A program made the translations under genes and the position numbers. Shown here piece after piece: positions 62,127 to 64,000 of a DNA stretch of 64,000 bases (position 1 is its first letter; the number at the start of each line of letters is the position of its first letter). Below the pieces are notes generated by a model. It did not search any database, was not told the origin of the DNA, and saw only the letters and a program-made list of their open reading frames with translations. This DNA comes from an uncultured Lachnospiraceae bacterium (lineage in GTDB: Bacteria; Bacillota; Clostridia; Lachnospirales; Lachnospiraceae): contig CAKRGM010000004.1 in assembly GCA_934330725.1 (NCBI GenBank), positions 62,001 through 126,000 of the forward strand. Reading direction: 5' to 3'.

Positions 62127-63999
62127 GTGCGCCCAGACAATGGCGAGTAGTCTGGCAGGTGGAATGCCTGTCTGGTAAGGTCTAACCAATCGCCAGTAGC
62201 GAGTCTTGGGTGGCTGTCAGTAATGGCAGTTGCTAAGCGTAGACAGCGAGAAAATAGAGAGTGTGATTGAGCCTCGAAATTTTGACATTTAGAAGGCTGA
62301 CGTTTTAATTTCGACGGAAAGCAATACAAATCAATTCGCATTGGTGAGAAATGGTTTGCTTCTGCGGGGTCAAAGAGCACTTTATGTTTTACATTGTGAC
62401 TATTCAGTCAACTGGGGAGAGCCTGTTGTTTCTTGTCATTGCAAGTATGGCAAACAACTGCAAAACGGGAGAATGCCAAAAGAACAGCAGGCAGTCGGAT
62501 AGCTTCATAGTACTGAAGAAGTTGGGTAATGCCAATGGAGGGAAGGGAGCTACATAATAATGGTCTTTCTGAGGACACATCAACCGTACTCAGGGACGGA
62601 GGTATTGATGGAAACAAAATTGGAAAGAATAGCAGAAATATCGGCAAGTTCGCCGAGACCAGAGTTCACATCGTTGTATCATCTAATCAATAAAGAAATG
62701 CTTCTGCAATGCCACAAAGAATTAGACGGAAGTAAGGCAGTTGGTATGGATGAGATTACGAAGAGAGAATACGAGAGGAATCTGGAACAAAACATAGATG
62801 ACTTGGTAGAAAGATTGAAAAGAAAATCATACAAACCACAGCCATCAATTAGGGTATATATCCCTAAAAGCAATGGAAGACTTCGACCATTAGGAATTGC
62901 GTGTTACGAGGACAAAATAGTCCAATTAGCATTAAAGAAGATACTGGAAGCTATCTATGAACCGAGATTTCTGAACTGCATGTACGGATTCAGACCAAAT
63001 CGAGGATGTCATAACGCAATAAAAGAACTGTATAAGAGATTAAACAACACGAAAATCTGCTATATTGTGGATGCTGACATCAAAGGATTCTTCGATCATA
63101 TGAAGCATGTATGGATTATCAAGTTCCTCAAACTTTATATCAAAGACCCTAACATAATCGGTCTTGTCAAGAAGTATCTTAAAGTGGGAGTGCTGGATAA
63201 TGGTGAACTTATGTTGAATGAAGAAGGTTCAGCGCAAGGTAATATCATAAGTCCAATCCTTGTAAACATATATATGCACAATGTATTGACACTATGGTAT
63301 AAGTTTATTATTACCAAAGAATGCAAGGGAGATAACTTCCTAATTGTATATGCAGATGAATTTGTTGCAGGATTTCAATATAAATGGGAAGCAGAAAATT
63401 ACTATAAGCTTCTTAAGGAACGAATGGAAAAGTTCGGTTTGCAATTAGAAGATAGTAAAAGTCGTCTCTTACAAAGCGGTGCTTACATTGCAAGGGCAAA
63501 GCAAAAGAACGGTGAATCTACCAGATTAGAAACATTTGATTTTCTGGGATTTACGTTTTACTGTGGACGCTCACGCAAAGGAGTACCATATATAATACCA
63601 AAGACAAGTTCTAAGAAATTCAGACAGAAAATCCGAGACATAAAATTATGGTTATACGCAAACAGAGACCAGCAGTTAAAGAAACTAATGGGGATGCTTA
63701 ATCTGAAGCTGACAGGACATTATAGGTACTATGGGATTAGTTTTAATGGCAGAATGATTTCAAACTACAAGCAACAGGTGAGAGAACTTCTGTTTAAGGT
63801 GCTGAACAGACGAAGTGACAGAAAGAGTTATACCAGAGAAGGATTCATTGAAATGCTGAAATATTATCCATTGGCAATGCCAAAGATTTATGTCAGCTTG
63901 TTTTGAAACTGTAAATATTATTATGAAGAGCCGTATGCGGGAAAGCCGCACGTACGGTTCTGTGAGGGGCTTACACTGTGAGGTGTAAGTCTACTCGAC
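62127..63999 (+). mobile_element. Group II intron, apparently complete
   Basis: The 5' end GTGCGCCCAGAC matches the GTGYG consensus. About 480 nt of folded domain I-III type sequence precede the maturase ORF. Domain V is GAGCCGTATGCGGGAAAGCC through GTACGGTTC (63928-63960) with the AGC triad, and domain VI pairs CTTACAC with GTGTAAG (63970-63989), followed by CTACTCGAC. The AY end falls at 63998-63999, so one base of 3' exon is in the window. The likely branch-point A is 63993. Inserted about 54 bp after the terminator at 62073, not directly on its T run. Confidence 0.9.
62608..63906 (+). CDS. ltrA: Group II intron reverse transcriptase/maturase with altered active site
   Basis: 432 residues. 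RT domain: LDGSKAVGMDEITKREYERNL, RPLGIACYEDKIVQLALKKILEAIYEPRF, YGFRPNRGCHNAIKEL, DADIKGFFD. The catalytic box is IVYADEFVAGF, that is YADE (Glu-251) where YADD is needed, and the substrate loop is EGSAQGN instead of (T)PQG. Domain X (maturase) follows (RQKIRDIKLWLYANRDQQLKKLMGMLNLKLTGHYRYYGI). No HNH endonuclease domain. DNA synthesis may be lost while splicing help remains. ATG 62608 with GGAGG 6 nt before is chosen over ATG 62560. Confidence 0.92.
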   Translation: METKLERIAEISASSPRPEFTSLYHLINKEMLLQCHKELDGSKAVGMDEITKREYERNLEQNIDDLVERLKRKSYKPQPSIRVYIPKSNGRLRPLGIACYEDKIVQLALKKILEAIYEPRFLNCMYGFRPNRGCHNAIKELYKRLNNTKICYIVDADIKGFFDHMKHVWIIKFLKLYIKDPNIIGLVKKYLKVGVLDNGELMLNEEGSAQGNIISPILVNIYMHNVLTLWYKFIITKECKGDNFLIVYADEFVAGFQYKWEAENYYKLLKERMEKFGLQLEDSKSRLLQSGAYIARAKQKNGESTRLETFDFLGFTFYCGRSRKGVPYIIPKTSSKKFRQKIRDIKLWLYANRDQQLKKLMGMLNLKLTGHYRYYGISFNGRMISNYKQQVRELLFKVLNRRSDRKSYTREGFIEMLKYYPLAMPKIYVSLF

Positions 64000-64000
64000 T

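Noticed and set aside
62111..62380. 89-codon minus-strand frame in the 5' part of the intron
   Set aside because: It lies in the folded ribozyme domain I region and has no ribosome site or recognisable protein motif.

Overview
The window is a stretch of low-GC (high-30s % by eye), AT-biased clostridial chromosome. Gene content, gene order and style (NNATGGAG Shine-Dalgarno sites, a Gram-positive type 2 galT, a clostridial one-piece PurL, a eukaryotic-type NADP isocitrate dehydrogenase, a SleC-like spore protein, a fab-acc operon with FabK) point to a gut Lachnospiraceae bacterium, possibly near Lachnospira/[Eubacterium] eligens. The family is fairly secure; the genus is a guess. Almost everything is core metabolism. 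The right end (about 61,640-64,000) is the only clearly accessory segment.

Layout. 1-5.3 kb: 3' part of purL, then an SPFH protein / ribbon-helix-helix protein / small membrane protein cassette behind a promoter carrying two ATGATATCAT palindromes. 5.4-13.1 kb: asnB (minus), icd, a pgsA-like phosphatidyltransferase, then ptsI-hflX-folA. 13.3-22.3 kb: a zinc-ribbon membrane-anchored protein preceded by AGTACT palindromes, a SPOR-domain amidase with a 21-unit pentapeptide repeat (minus), a J-domain protein, an aldo/keto reductase, a tetR-MATE pair sharing a 20-bp operator, and a SleC-like spore protein. 22.4-28.5 kb: degV (minus), a marR-MATE pair with a 22-bp perfect palindrome, a UPF0340 protein, infC-rpmI-rplT behind an L20-type leader (infC starts at ATT), and mgtC. 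28.5-37.5 kb: dut and nrdG (minus), rel, a metallo-beta-lactamase-fold hydrolase, hemZ, aspS, glyA. 37.7-39.5 kb: padR-DUF1700-DUF4097 under a twin 21-bp operator. 39.7-49.1 kb: fabH-acpP-fabK-fabD-fabG-fabF-accB-fabZ-accC-accDA, a complete type II fatty acid initiation and elongation operon with a FabT-like box in front and accD and accA fused. 49.3-52.0 kb: galK-galT. 52.1-58.3 kb: argG divergent from argC-argJ-argB-argD, with ARG-box-like repeats between. 58.4-61.6 kb: an orphan solute-binding lipoprotein, a YdcZ-type transporter and an RlmI-like rRNA methyltransferase. 61.7-64.0 kb: integrase arm-site-like repeat arrays, a possible short terminated transcript, and a complete group II intron whose maturase/RT has YADE in place of YADD.

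The less ordinary signals are in non-coding DNA. A palindromic AT/GC mosaic element occurs once complete and once as a deletion derivative (25,495 and 32,723). A stem-loop family sits in the leaders of fabZ, argD and ydcZ. Short hairpins recur directly before a GAATGGAG ribosome site in at least eight genes. Helically phased repeats precede the intron. No tRNA, rRNA, CRISPR array or defence system was seen. Several start codons are set from ribosome-binding-site position and differ from the longest possible reading frame; this is noted at each gene.
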